Positions 42,727-53,347 of a stretch of DNA of 64,000 bases are shown one piece after another. The DNA is from Schizosaccharomyces osmophilus (lineage: Eukaryota; Ascomycota; Schizosaccharomycetes; Schizosaccharomycetales; Schizosaccharomycetaceae). The translations under genes and the position numbers were made by a program. Below the pieces are notes generated by a model. That model searched no databases and was not told where the DNA came from. It saw only the letters and a program-made list of their open reading frames with translations. Positions within the stretch are counted from its first letter, which is position 1, and every line of letters starts with the position of its first letter. The stretch is taken from positions 3,596,001 through 3,660,000 of the forward strand of contig NC_079238.1 in assembly GCF_027921745.1 (NCBI RefSeq). The letters are read 5' to 3'.

Positions 42727-44230
42727 TTAACTGAGAAACATCGGTGCTGTAGAGTTATTCACTTGTAGTCTCTTGACTTCATCATGTACTTGTGCAAAGC
42801 GATTGCTTAAAACCATGAAAAGTTTGTGCTCTTCTTTTATGGTTCGAAGTAAAGCTATCAGGTTAATAAATCTCACTTCGGCAACGATAATAAAACATAC
42901 CATCAGGGCTATTATTTTGAGGGGTGGTCTCAACCTGTTCCAAATGCTGTTCAAGTTCAGCAATAGTGGAAGCATATAATTGAGTGCGCTTGTCAGCATC
43001 GCCAACGAATTCTTCGAAATAAGACATCAAAGGATCATTAGAAGTATAAGGGTATATAGCACCGGGAGTTTTGAAAAGATCCAATATACGAGAGCTAATT
43101 CGTGCATTCGTAGTGTCTTTATCAACAAGCTTTTTTGTTAACTCCATTTCATCAGAATCAATAAGTAGAGCAGTAGATACGGACGATAAGCGCTAAAAAG
43201 ACGGTTAGTTGACGGCCGTAGGGTCATGAGTAAAGAAACATACACGCTCTACTTCGGCTACATCTAAAGGAACAGAATTAACTAATTCGGTGACATCTGA
43301 GGACTTTGTCTGCAGCTCTTCAGCAAGCTGGATCTGTGTGAAAATCTCTTTGCTAGTTTAAATGGTTAGATCATTATATTCAAATAAAGGTTCATAAAAG
43401 CATACTCCATGTCGTCGAGGTATTTCTGAACATTTGCATCAAGGCTCGAATAGCGAGTTGTGGGATGAATGGAAGGAGTAGAGAGAGATTGCCTATATGT
43501 GTTAGCTTGGGGTGTGTGTAAAAAAAGGAAATGAGCTTACGCATTTGGTTGTTGGTTATTTGTAGATCCAAAGAGAGAAGTTGTTGGTTTTTGAAGACTT
43601 TGTCCAAAAAGTCCACTTTGTTGAGCAGGTTTTTGACCAAACAGACCACCGCTTGGTTGTGCCGGGGGTTGTGTCTGTCCCAATAACCCAGCGCCTGGAG
43701 TAGTAGAAGGTTGTGTTTGTCCGAACAAACCTGTGGAGGGTTGGTTCGTAGTCGAGGATGGTTGAGCTTGTCCAAAAAGACCTGTACCAGAGGATTGGGG
43801 CTGCGAAGAGCCAAACAAACCTGTGGATCCAGTAGCAGGCGGCTTGTTACCAAATAAACCACTACCACCTAGTCCGCCTGTAGATGGTTGTTGTGATTGT
43901 CCAAATAAACCGCCACTAGGTGCTGTTCCCTGAGTACTCGGTGCAGGGGCAGCAGTTGTAGATTGTGAAAAAGGTCCTCCACTTGGTGGATTTGGAGCTC
44001 CTAAGGCTGGTTTTTGTTGTCCAAAAAGGCCGCCTCCAGCACCGCCGAATGTCGACTGTGAATTGGGGGCAGCAGTCGAGGAGGCAGGAGGTTGGGAGAA
44101 GAGATTGCCTCCAGCAGTAGAAGTATTTCCTAACAAGTTTATATTAGTTTTTTCAGAAGATGCATTCATATTCTATACCTTGGTTGCCTAAGCCGAAGCC
44201 TGTCGAAGCAGGCTTATTGAATCCAAACAT
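42727..44230 (-). CDS. nup45: FG nucleoporin Nup45 (Nup62-complex, Nup58/Nup49-like)
   Basis: Central-channel nuclear pore protein that binds transport receptors. Six exons: 44230-44179, 44129-43541, 43492-43406, 43352-43244, 43192-42901, 42854-42727, giving 418 residues. Exon 1 encodes MFGFNKPASTGFGLGNQ. Residues 18-215 are GLFG-type repeats with Gln/Pro/Thr/Ser spacers (GLFGQTQPST and variants). The C-terminal 190 residues are a coiled-coil region (VTELVNSVPLDVAEVERRL, then MSYFEEFVGDADKRTQLY), fitting assembly with partner nucleoporins. Introns are 42-53 bases, all with CTAAC/CTAAT-like branches. The convergent neighbour ppk8 ends 56 bases away. Confidence 0.9.
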
Positions 44231-45337
44231 AATGGAAGAAAGCGAGTGTTGAAAGCACGGTAAAAAGCTGTTAGATAATTATCGTAATCTGAAAAAGCCA
44301 AGAGTTAATTGTAAAGAAAGAAAGTGAAAAAGACAAAACACGTAGATTGGCAGTAAACAAATCGTCGTCCAGATTCAAAAAAAGCAGAATGTTTCTCCAA
44401 ACACGTTCAAAAAAGAAACATACCTAATAACAGACTTAACCTCCTTTTTCCCAATAATGTTTTTAATTAAAAACGAACGTTTTTACGTTTGCTCTCAAGA
44501 GGAATGGAATCCTTTCCAGTAGCATTCATTAGTGAGGGAATGTTGGTTTGCTGTATTTCAGATACGCGACTTTCGTTATTATTTGTTATTATGTAAACAA
44601 ACTGTTGAAAAGGAAAAGAAAAAAAAAGAAATTAAATGGAAGTAAAGAAAAGGGGGCGATGAGTTCGCATTAATGAGTTAACTGCAGTTAGAAACTGTCG
44701 TCCTGCTTCAATTTATATTTAAGGAATGAGAGATGGTATATCGTTGGGCTTCAAATGTTTGTAAACATAGGAAGCCTTTTATGAATTCGCAAGAAATTCA
44801 CTTGATCCCATCTGTATTCTTAGACGTAAACACTTCATACTTTGCAATGAAACTAAAAAGAAAAGAGATCATTCTAGAATAGAAAACGGGGAAATTGCTA
44901 CTATTTTGTATCTCGGCGTGTCCTTTTCATTTCGCCGCAAAACCAAAAACACACTGAGCAACATTCGTTCGCCCTCCTGTTAGCCACAGCTGGCAGATAG
45001 ACACTTTTGTTTAGTATCGTTACAACTTGAACGGACTCATTCAGATGCTCCCATTCATCCACAATTCCTCATCTTCTTGTTTTTCATTGCACAAAATCTC
45101 AACATCAAATAGTAATATCCAACGGACAACACTAAATTGCTAAAACAGGAATGCTTAAGCCTCACTAATCGGGTTAAGGCATAAGTACACATTGCAACGA
45201 AATGGAGAGAGCCAGCGAAGCATAGGAAAAACGAGCATGCAGGGCCCTAGTGGAGGGTTCACGTAAAGAAGCAAATTCCTCCTCCATAGTACAGCAACAA
45301 CTGGCAAAAGCATTGACCGGAATTCGCGAGTTTTACA
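44231..45337. promoter_or_regulatory. Divergent intergenic region, nup45 / Fip1 homologue
   Basis: 1.1 kb without a supported ORF. It has two forkhead-type matches, GTAAACAAAT near 44353 and GTAAACAAAC at 44593-44602, the latter ten of eleven bases of the FLEX element. Both genes are housekeeping, so regulation by a meiotic forkhead is doubtful; a cell-cycle forkhead (Fkh2/Sep1) would also bind such a core. Confidence 0.35.
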
Positions 45338-46559
45338 ATGTCAAACGCCGATCCACATGTAGAAGATGAAGAGGATGAATACCTATACGGTGAAACTATC
45401 GCGGAACGAAAAGAACAAGACACGCAGGACGCGCAAGCAGAGTCCTCTGCTGAGCCCATGAGCGAAGAAAGCGATGATTCTGTAAGGAGAAACAAAAAGA
45501 GTATGAAAGAAAATGTACTCATACTTTATTTAGGACATCGAGTTCATTATTGAAACGAAACCAGGAGAACGAGCTGAACCTCCAGGGTAAGTTGTGTTGC
45601 GTGCCCATTCATTGGGAATGGAGCTGGAGATTTTATTGAGGATTATGAACTAACGGATTGGTTTTAGTGGCACCTCTAGCATTTATGGAGTGGGTAAGCC
45701 TGGCCTGCGAAAGCCAGCGGAACGACCAACAGTCGAAGTCAAATCAATGGAGCCTCAAGAAACCTCTGCTGCAGCAGAGACTGCACAGCAAATAGACATT
45801 AATCCTACAGCAAAAATAGACGGAAAACCCATTTTTGAAGTAGACCTGGAGTCCTTTGAAGATAAGCCCTGGCGGAAACCTGGTGCTGACATCTCTGACT
45901 ACTTCAATTATGGGTTTGACGAATTCACGTGGGCAGCATACTGTGCCAAACAAACAACTTTGCGTGATGATTTTAGCCCTCAAAAGTTTATGGCTAGTCT
46001 CATGGGAGGCCCTATGCCATCCGGTGATATGAATAATGCCCCAGACTTCCAAGCTATGATGTCTGGCTTCCCCCCCTTCATGCCAATGCCACCTCCTCCT
46101 ATCGCTGCAGCTTCCCAAGACGAACTCAACTACTCACGTCCCCCTTTCCCCGTTCCCACTCCTACACCTCCTCTTGCCGGTAGTGTGGATTCTGCATCGC
46201 AAATGAATAGTGGTGCAAACACTCCTTCACATGGATACCATAGTTCCAATGGTATGCATCCTTCCAACTTACGAGAAAATGAAAGTCCTGCTCGTTCACC
46301 GAACCATTATGGCAGGCCTGAAAGTGGCCACGGTCCATATCAGCAAAGCTCTGCTAGCTATGGTGGCAATACCCCAAATACTATGCAACCGTCGTCTGGA
46401 GGTAATTATAACCCGACTAGAGGCTCTTATGGCGATCGCTCTCACAATAACAATTACTCCGGACCACCTAGACGGCGACAAATGTCTCCAGACAGATACG
46501 GTGGTTATTCTAGTTCTAGAGGAAATGGCGGCCGGTATCGTCGAAATCGCTACAACTGA
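45338..46559 (+). CDS. iss1: Fip1 homologue, pre-mRNA 3'-end processing factor (Iss1)
   Basis: Links poly(A) polymerase to the cleavage and polyadenylation complex in the nucleus. Exons 45338-45481, 45534-45586 and 45668-46559 give 362 residues. The acidic N-terminus is typical. The Fip1 motif is complete: [19 protein letters not shown], then [19 protein letters not shown]. The C-terminal half is Pro/Ser/Gly/Asn-rich, ending in [13 protein letters not shown], a likely RNA-binding basic tail. The 53-base middle exon joins [15 protein letters not shown] to [16 protein letters not shown], which is conserved in the family. Order next to nup45 matches SPAC22G7.10. Confidence 0.93.
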
Positions 46560-46857
46560 GGAAAACCCCGAACTTTTTATTGAAACACAAAATTCATTTG
46601 GGAGGAACTTTGGGACGTAATAACAATGGTACATTGATCGCACATAGTAATGATTTTCTGGTTATTCAAAGTTTTTGATATCTATTTAATGCTACTACAC
46701 AGTTTTATCCTTCTTTTTGGTTTGAGAACATGGCCATAAAATAAAGGCACATTTCATTTTCTTTCATTTATTTCTGTTATCTAAATTTTGTGTTTGGGAT
46801 AACTTTAAAAAACGTTACTAAACATCGTAAAACAATCATGCAAATGGGGAAAACTTT

Positions 46858-47271
46858 TTAATAATCTTGCGTCTCGTCATCCAATTCATCTAGTACCTCA
46901 TGGGCATGCTTTTTGGTACTTTCGGATGTATTGGGATTATGCAAAGTGGCTTTATAACCACCACGAACATTGCCAAGATTTTTGCCCCGGATAGACTCTT
47001 CTTGTGCGAAATCACCAGTATCGAGGGTATCTTCGTCTTCATATCCTTCGTCGCCCAAAACGTTCTCTACTCCATAGTCGTTTGCGTTTCCAGACGAGCG
47101 AGTAGCATAGCCAGATGTTCTTTCAGTTCCGAAATCTTCATCTTCAAGGCCAAGAGAACCTTCATCTATGTCATCTTCATTGTAAAGGTTTGAAACCCTG
47201 GGATCATCACGAGCGGACTTTCCGTAGAAACCACCGTAGCCAGAACTCTTCTTAGAAAATTGACCTGCCAT
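46858..47271 (-). CDS. Con-6 family protein
   Basis: Single exon, 137 residues. The C-terminus carries one conidiation-protein-6 motif (GGYKATLHNPNTSESTKKHA, then HEVLDEL). The rest is acidic and Gly/Ser/Tyr-rich, with low complexity. Con-6 proteins are small stress- or sporulation-linked fungal proteins of unknown mechanism. The N-terminus (MAGQFSKKSSGYGGFYGKS) has no signal peptide. At this place S. pombe has the conserved fungal protein SPAC22G7.11c, likely the same gene. The convergent Fip1 gene ends 298 bases away. Confidence 0.85.
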   Translation of the reverse strand: MAGQFSKKSSGYGGFYGKSARDDPRVSNLYNEDDIDEGSLGLEDEDFGTERTSGYATRSSGNANDYGVENVLGDEGYEDEDTLDTGDFAQEESIRGKNLGNVRGGYKATLHNPNTSESTKKHAHEVLDELDDETQDY

Positions 47272-48212
47272 AATAAAAACTTGATATCGTTATAAAAGCG
47301 ACTCTTTAATAAGACAATCTTTGTATCATGGCCATTCGAAATGGCCGTTTATATATTTGGTTTTTTAGGGCACATTTCATTTTACATCACTTGAATTGAT
47401 ATTATGACAGAATTCGCAATTTGAAGACAAGTCATTTCATTTCTTACATTAACTACGTGTATAAGTGAGAAAACGACTCCCATTTCTTTACTTACGAATA
47501 GTCGTTCCCAGTCATTTTACGGTCATTCTACTATAAAACCATTGTGGCGATCGTGTAATTCAGATCCCAGACGTAAAGCAATCGAGCATGACGAGAAGGC
47601 AAAAAATATGCAACAATGAATCTTGAAAGCACGACTTTTTTCGTTTTCCAGAAAAGTCAGAAGAAAGTGCTTGCTCACAAAGCATTCGACAGCGACCAAA
47701 TCTTGTTGCTATAGCTTGTATGAGATTTAGACATGAACAGAGCAAGCTCAAACATTAAAAGTATATAAAAATGATTGTCTATTGGACGTGAGTAAATGTT
47801 ATTCCAACTCGGACACACTAAATGCTGGTGATTGGTATGCTGATGACGCTTACAAGCAAACTTGCTTCTAGAAAGTCAAAACAGCTACTTCAAGAAACAA
47901 GAATAGAAATTCATCCTTTTTTTTTTTTTACATGATATCGATTTTGTCGTACCACTGTTGGATGGTAAAAGAGGTGTTGCATCTAACATTCCTTTCTATA
48001 TTGAAATCATTCACAATGGTCAAAGAAAAGCGTTTGAGATGAGGGAATCAAGTTTTAGATTTTAGATTTACTCATAAAGAAAATAGATAAGATATAATTA
48101 GCAAGATTTATGTCAATGTATTATGATCGAGCAATCATTCTATCGATTCATATATGAAAAACTCGTCGTCAAAGAATGGAAAATTCCTTTTTAAGGAACA
48201 CGCATAAACATC
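47272..48212. other. Intergenic region between sss1 3' end and Con-6 promoter
   Basis: 0.94 kb. The right part is the sss1 3' UTR, the left part the Con-6 promoter. A T12 tract lies near 47918-47931. The 63-codon ORF at 47560-47751 (-) is Cys-rich by chance, with no family match I recognise. Confidence 0.4.
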
Positions 48213-48704
48213 TTAAGCACCACCACTAAATAAGACAACGTTAGAATACATAGGTCATGTTATCATAAACAGAAATTATTCTTGAAGCGTAACCACAAAA
48301 CACCTATTCCACGGGGTTCTCTTTCCGTGCCAAGCAAATACGACCTTCATAGTTTTTGCAAGTTATAGTGGTTGCTGCATCAAACTCAATCCTTCTACTT
48401 ACACAAGTACTTTGTTTATGGGAATATGAATCAACTTGATAATGTAACCAATGAATCCCATAAGCACAAAACCAGTAGCAACGGCTCTGGAGACACTAAA
48501 AAACTCTTTTCATCACGTTAGATACCGATAACAAAAAAGTACTCAAGAATGTAAACCATGCTTGCAACAGCTCCCTTGAACTGGATGTCAAAGCACATAT
48601 CCATTACCTTTACGATCGGGCTTGACACAGCGCTTAACAAAAAGAGATCCCTCTTTATACAAGTCCTTAGGAGCCTGGATTAATTCTTCGAAATTCTCAG
48701 CCAT
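48213..48704 (-). CDS. sss1: Sec61 translocon gamma subunit Sss1
   Basis: Small tail-anchored subunit of the ER protein-conducting channel. Exons 48704-48608, 48505-48403 and 48225-48213 give 70 residues, the same length I remember for S. pombe. The family signature is exact: FVKRCVKPDRKEF, then the membrane helix AVATGFVLMGFIGYIIKLI and HIPINKVLVGGA. Exon 3 is 13 bases and encodes only GGA plus the last base of a Val codon. Intron 1 is 102 bases and intron 2 is 177 bases (48402-48226). Intron 2 begins GTAAGT, so reading through it meets TAA straight after the same Val. The start is the ATG after a leader without in-frame ATG. Confidence 0.93.
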
Positions 48705-49411
48705 CTTGTCTTTCGAATACAAATGCCCGTGGTTTATGTCTTGGTAGTGTAGCAGCAAGCAACCTTTGAGTCTCGAGAGAACCCACGCTCGTAGCATATC
48801 AGTAGATATCAATAAACCAAAATAACGAGATCTACAACGGCTTGAGCAAAACTTGTCAAATGTTTACAGTAAATAAAGTGTTGTAATTGCATTCAAGTTT
48901 TTTTTTTTATGCAACTCGTTTTGAAAGTTGATATCTCATTCATTAACTTGTTTGTTTTGTTGTGTGCCTAAATTTTCTTATGAGCTACAAGTGCAAATAA
49001 AAGCGCCAAAAAAGGTACATGAAGCTTGTGGAAAGTTGCTACATTCCAGCCAAAGAGCAAGACAGAGTTTGTATATTTTGAAATAAAAATATTATATTTA
49101 AAACAATTAAAAAATAAAAACAAAATTAGTAAGTGTTACAAAAAATTATTGAAGGATTTCTCATATCCTTCTTTCCAGCGATAGTAATTAAAACTTTAGT
49201 ACAATTATGGTACTATTAATTGATGTCCAGGCCCAATATAAAATCAAAAAAAAAAAATACATACAGAAACCCTTTAGTATTTGATTCAATGAGTGGATGC
49301 ATACATTGTACATCATCATCTCCATAAAAACGAAAACGACCCTCAAAACAGATGTCTCCGATTAAAATTAATTAACAAAGGAGAAATAAAAAAAATGAGC
49401 AATATCTTCCC
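48705..49411. other. Intergenic region, sss1 promoter and Puf gene 3' end
   Basis: 0.7 kb. The left part is the sss1 promoter and leader. The right part, AT-rich with poly-A tracts near 49243-49258, should be the long 3' UTR of the Puf gene. No ORF of note. Confidence 0.4.
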
Positions 49412-51727
49412 TTAAGATTTAGCATATTCAGTAATTTTTCCAATTATATGACGCCCATGATTGGAAGCAGAAATTTTGGGCAATAGAGGAATTAGTAAGT
49501 GAACAATTTTCTCTCTCTCTTCATCATCCGAATGTATTAGGAAGCTTTGCATCACATAATTTGCATAGCTATCATTTAACAAGTCCTCAATTTTGGGATA
49601 AGACAAAAACTCATCCAATATCCATTTGCGGGTAGACGGGGAAGCAGTACGAATGCAGTCTTCAATAGCATTAGAGCTGAATTTTTGTAAAGACAATTCA
49701 CAGATATGGCCTTGAAATTGTTGTGATATACCTGCATTGTATTGTTCGACGTTCATTTCTAAGATATGTTGAATTACATAATTTCCATAAGGATCCTGAA
49801 CTAGGAATAAGGCATGGCTTATAATCTCTTCGACCAGTTGGTTCTTCATCAAGCCCTTCGTGGCATCTAAGCTACGTTGAAGAACGCAGCATCCATGTCT
49901 ATGGGTTGCTAATTTGAAAACATGGCGTTTTATGGAAAAGAACAACAGCTCCAGTTTCTCAGGTAAAAATTTATCGATGCATTTTTGCAAAACGTGATTG
50001 CCATTTCCATCACAGGCTAGCTCTACCAAAAACGGCGTGAGGATTCGCATCAATATAGAGATTTGTTCATTTGAGGTAAGTTTATCAATAATGTTTTGCA
50101 TAGCTCGAGTTCCATGTAAATCAGAACAAATACCAACCACGTCTTTTCCAATACCTTTTACCATTGCTAGTTTTTGCTCTCGGTAGGCATAAACGAAAAG
50201 CTTTTGGCACATATAGTTACCAAAGGGATCTTTCATGAGCTCCACGATAGAAGAGACAACTTCATTGTAAACCAAAGAAGCATTAGTTTTTGGATTCTCA
50301 TCCAAAAGCTTTTGCAGATAGCGACAGCCGTGTTGGTCTTTGCAAATCAATGGAATTCGACCCAACATTTCGTCAAGGGAAGGAAATTCCATATTTTTTA
50401 GTTTATTCGAGGCATACTTTTTGTTCGTGCTCGATTTGTTATCCTCAGGCTTCTTTTGTTTTCCAGCTTGGCGAATTGGCTGTAGATTCTCATCTATAGG
50501 GGTGAAATCGCTTACGTTTCTAGGAACCGAGGGTTTCTTTATGCTGTTTTGGTATACAAACTTTTGTCCTGTCTCATAATGGCCAAGCTTTCCATCGTAA
50601 CATGAGTCGGAAGCAGTTGTATTTATATTTGGACTTCGCTCATGAAGGGAGGGAACGTTTGGTTGCATGGGGAATTGAGGAAGAAACTGAGCGGTTTTAT
50701 GATTCGGACAAGAGGGTAAAGGACATATGTTCGCTTTCGGTTCTGGATACATGGCAAGAGACTCAGAGGAGGAACAAAAACTGGGGGTGTGGACGGAGTC
50801 GGTCTCAACGGGAGAATCGGGGATGCTACGGGACAAAGACATGGGTGTTAGGGAAGTTTCAGAGCCATCTAGCGAAAAGGAAGGGGAAGTACTCATGTTC
50901 CGAAGCAAATGGTTGATGGGAGCAGAGTGTTGGCCTAACCTGGAATTATTCAGTAGAGTATTATTCAAAGGTTTTCTTTGAGAAAAGTATCGTTGAATAT
51001 TTTGGTTGGAGGGAGTTCGGTGAGATGAAGCTGGGTTGAAAGGGGGCTCGTGGATGGATAGGGCTTGCAAACCGGAGGATAGAGGCCTTGAAGAAGAAGA
51101 AGAAGAAGCAGAAGAAGAGAGAGGATCAAGAAGTGGAGTATTGGATAAGGAGCGTTTTGGAGGGCTAAAGGAATGGGCAGAAGAAGCAGGATCGGGATGA
51201 CGGGAAAGCACAGAAGCAGAGTGTCGTGGATGGGTGGAAGAGGGATCGTGCTTGAAAGAGGAATCTAAAGAAAGATCCAGGGCAGTTTGGTCGTGAGACA
51301 AGGAGTTTGTGCGGAGGGATTGAAACGACCAGCGGTTGGACAAAGAAGAAGAAGGATTTGAAGGATTTGAAGGATTGGAGGGAGAGGTGGTGTTGGAAGA
51401 ATTGTAGACGGGAAGTTTGACTTGGTTGGATCGCCATGGATAATTCGAGGGGTGGGAGATTTTGTCGGCAAAAACAGAAGTAGGAGGGTGGGCGGATTGG
51501 GAAGGAAAGGAGAAAAAGCGAGAAGAAGAGTCATGGGAGGAAGGTTGTTGAGAGAAAGGAGGAGCGGTGGATGGAGAAGGTTGATGAGGAGAAAAGGAAG
51601 GATCCTCCCAAACAGGCAGATGGGTGGAAGAAGAGGGTTGAACGGAGGAACGTGGATTGAAATGAGAAGAGGGATCGGGGAGAGAAGGGGAGGCGTCTAG
51701 AAGATGTCTGTTGGATAGGTAAGCCAT
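49412..51727 (-). CDS. Pumilio/Puf-family RNA-binding protein
   Basis: Single exon, 771 residues. The C-terminal 330 residues hold eight Puf repeats. Recognition helices in order read DQHGCRYLQK, DPFGNYMCQK, DLHGTRAMQN, DGNGNHVLQK, HRHGCCVLQR, DPYGNYVIQH, QKFSSNAIED and DSYANYVMQS. These are the base-reading triads of a standard eight-repeat fold, so a UGUA-type 3' UTR target is expected. Repeats 7 and 8 keep the typical SNxxE and NYxxQ codes. The N-terminal 430 residues are Ser/Pro/Asn-rich and low in complexity, encoded by purine-rich plus-strand DNA. Function is likely post-transcriptional repression in the cytoplasm. Placement agrees with SPAC4G8.03c. Confidence 0.93.
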   Translation of the reverse strand: MAYLSNRHLLDASPSLPDPSSHFNPRSSVQPSSSTHLPVWEDPSFSPHQPSPSTAPPFSQQPSSHDSSSRFFSFPSQSAHPPTSVFADKISHPSNYPWRSNQVKLPVYNSSNTTSPSNPSNPSNPSSSLSNRWSFQSLRTNSLSHDQTALDLSLDSSFKHDPSSTHPRHSASVLSRHPDPASSAHSFSPPKRSLSNTPLLDPLSSSASSSSSSRPLSSGLQALSIHEPPFNPASSHRTPSNQNIQRYFSQRKPLNNTLLNNSRLGQHSAPINHLLRNMSTSPSFSLDGSETSLTPMSLSRSIPDSPVETDSVHTPSFCSSSESLAMYPEPKANICPLPSCPNHKTAQFLPQFPMQPNVPSLHERSPNINTTASDSCYDGKLGHYETGQKFVYQNSIKKPSVPRNVSDFTPIDENLQPIRQAGKQKKPEDNKSSTNKKYASNKLKNMEFPSLDEMLGRIPLICKDQHGCRYLQKLLDENPKTNASLVYNEVVSSIVELMKDPFGNYMCQKLFVYAYREQKLAMVKGIGKDVVGICSDLHGTRAMQNIIDKLTSNEQISILMRILTPFLVELACDGNGNHVLQKCIDKFLPEKLELLFFSIKRHVFKLATHRHGCCVLQRSLDATKGLMKNQLVEEIISHALFLVQDPYGNYVIQHILEMNVEQYNAGISQQFQGHICELSLQKFSSNAIEDCIRTASPSTRKWILDEFLSYPKIEDLLNDSYANYVMQSFLIHSDDEEREKIVHLLIPLLPKISASNHGRHIIGKITEYAKS

Positions 51728-51840
51728 GGTGGGTAATAAACGACGCTAGAATTGGAAGAGAAGAGGGGAAATCAAAATAGAATCAAAACCAAAATTACAG
51801 TCAAAATTACAATTACAATCACAATCAAACGTTGGAAGTC

Positions 51841-52290
51841 TGCAAGCTAGAGGAAAAAAAGAAGCTTTGGAAGCGACAAGGACAAGAGGAGGAGGAGAAG
51901 GAGAAGGAGGAGGAAAGAAAAAGAAAAAGAAAGAGCAAAAGCAAAAGCAAAAAGATAGAAAGAAAAGGATAGACAAAAGAGAGAGAGAGAGAGAGAGGGA
52001 GAGAGAGGAAAAGAAAGGAAGAGAGAGAGAGAGGAAGAGGAAGAGGATAAAAAGAAAAAGACAGCAAGATAGGGAGTAGAAAGAGACCGATTGGTAGAAA
52101 AGGGAAAAGCAAATAAGAGCAAGATAAAAATAAGAGGATCAAGCAAGCAAAGGGAGTCGAGCTACAAATGTTGACTAATCTTCCAGGGATGGAAATAAGG
52201 TCAACGAGTGCGATATAGAAACACAACAACAAAAAAAAAAAAAAAAAAGAGAGAGAGAGAAAGAGAGAGAGAAAAAAAAAGGTATGTGAA
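51841..52290. repeat. Polypurine low-complexity tract (GA)n, (GGA)n, poly-A
   Basis: Much of 51841-52080 and 52230-52282 is A and G on the plus strand, with (GA) runs near 51979-51997 and 52025-52033, and a run of 18 A at 52231-52248. It lies in the presumed 5' leader/promoter of the Puf gene, where its mRNA would be pyrimidine-rich. Confidence 0.85.
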
Positions 52291-52670
52291 AAACGCAGAA
52301 ACAAAAGGGAAATTCGCTCAACAATATAAAAAACAGACGACTCTCGACTTCTCTCCTCATTTGTTAAAGTTCGTTTCTATACGTCGTAAACACTCATAAA
52401 CCTTTTCTTTTGACCAATCGAACCCACCATCATATATCTCATCAAAGGAACCGATCCTTAAATGATGACACATGATAAATCATTGAACCTTCTTTCGAAT
52501 TGTCGGGACACTCCGAATGAGCCTTTATTATGATCCTTAGAGGGTTCGTCGGAGGATTCGTCATTCGTTTCTCTGTTTGCCGATTATAACAAATACAAAC
52601 GAATCTTTATGGCCGTGTTTTGTCGCGAGAGGGTCTCGGAAAAATGAGAAAGCCGGTCAGGTAGAGGATC

Positions 52671-52700
52671 ACGAAGGGACAAGAAGGGACAGGAAGGGAC
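52671..52700 (+). repeat. Three tandem 10-bp repeats
   Basis: ACGAAGGGAC, AAGAAGGGAC and AGGAAGGGAC follow one another without gaps. The last copy runs into the left arm of the 30-bp inverted repeat. Confidence 0.8.
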
Positions 52701-52818
52701 ACAGAGAGAGAGAGAGAGAGAGATAGAGGAATAGGTGCAAGCGCACAAAAAAAAATAACTTTTCTAATCCTCTTTTTTTTTTTTTCTTTCTCTCTCTCTC
52801 TCTCTCTCTGTGTCCCTT
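52694..52818. repeat. Perfect 30-bp inverted repeat built on (GA)10 / (TC)10
   Basis: Left arm 52694-52723 is AAGGGACACA followed by ten GA units. Right arm 52789-52818 is ten TC units followed by TGTGTCCCTT, its exact reverse complement. The 65-base spacer also holds AGAGGA/TCCTCT and A9/T13 pairs that can extend the stem. It lies about 530 bases before the TBC gene ATG. Confidence 0.95.
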
Positions 52819-53347
52819 TGTGCTTCTTTATCGTCGTCTAGATTTGCCTTATTTTTCCCGTACCTTATGACTACTACTACCCTTTCCCCACTTCCCCTCA
52901 CCTGGTTTAGCTGTTTCTCTATCGCTGCTTTATTCTATTCAATAGACTTTGCTAACTCTCGCTAAACCATGGCACTCTTTCAACCCTTCGAAGGCGTAGT
53001 GGTGTGTGTGTCTTGAACCTTCATCAGTAAGTTGCCTTCCACTGCGCTATCTTCTTGGCTCGACCCTCTTATCCCTCCTTATAGTTGTGTCTTATTCCTT
53101 TTCATAGTCTTTACCTTCTCTTCCCATTGCATTTGTTATTTTTCATTTGCAATTGCAATTGCATCCTCTTTTGGCTTTTTCTTTGATTTGAAAATGTCTT
53201 TACTTTTTCATTAACGCTTCCTCTTGACTTTTTGGAAGCTCGTTTTCCTTTTTTCCTTTTTTCCCTTTCTCGTCCTTGTTGCTTGAATCTCAGTTTCATT
53301 TTCATTTTCATTTTCAACTGCCATTGCCATTGTTTCATTCCCTCCCC

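Larger units (their letters stand above)
51728..53347. promoter_or_regulatory. Long divergent intergenic region, Puf / TBC genes, rich in GA/CT repeats
   Basis: 1.62 kb between two divergent ATGs. The left third is nearly pure purine on the plus strand, the right part mostly pyrimidine, and the middle holds a perfect 30-bp inverted repeat. Both leaders are likely long. ORFs here (for instance 51825-52304) are products of the repeats. No credible gene. Confidence 0.6.

Noticed and set aside
47560-47751. Cys-rich 63-codon minus-strand ORF near the Con-6 gene
   Set aside because: Cysteines show no spacing pattern, and it sits where the Con-6 promoter is expected.
51746-52304. Several Ser/Leu/Phe-only ORFs on the minus strand
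   Set aside because: They are translations of GA/CT and poly-A repeats and overlap one another in different frames.
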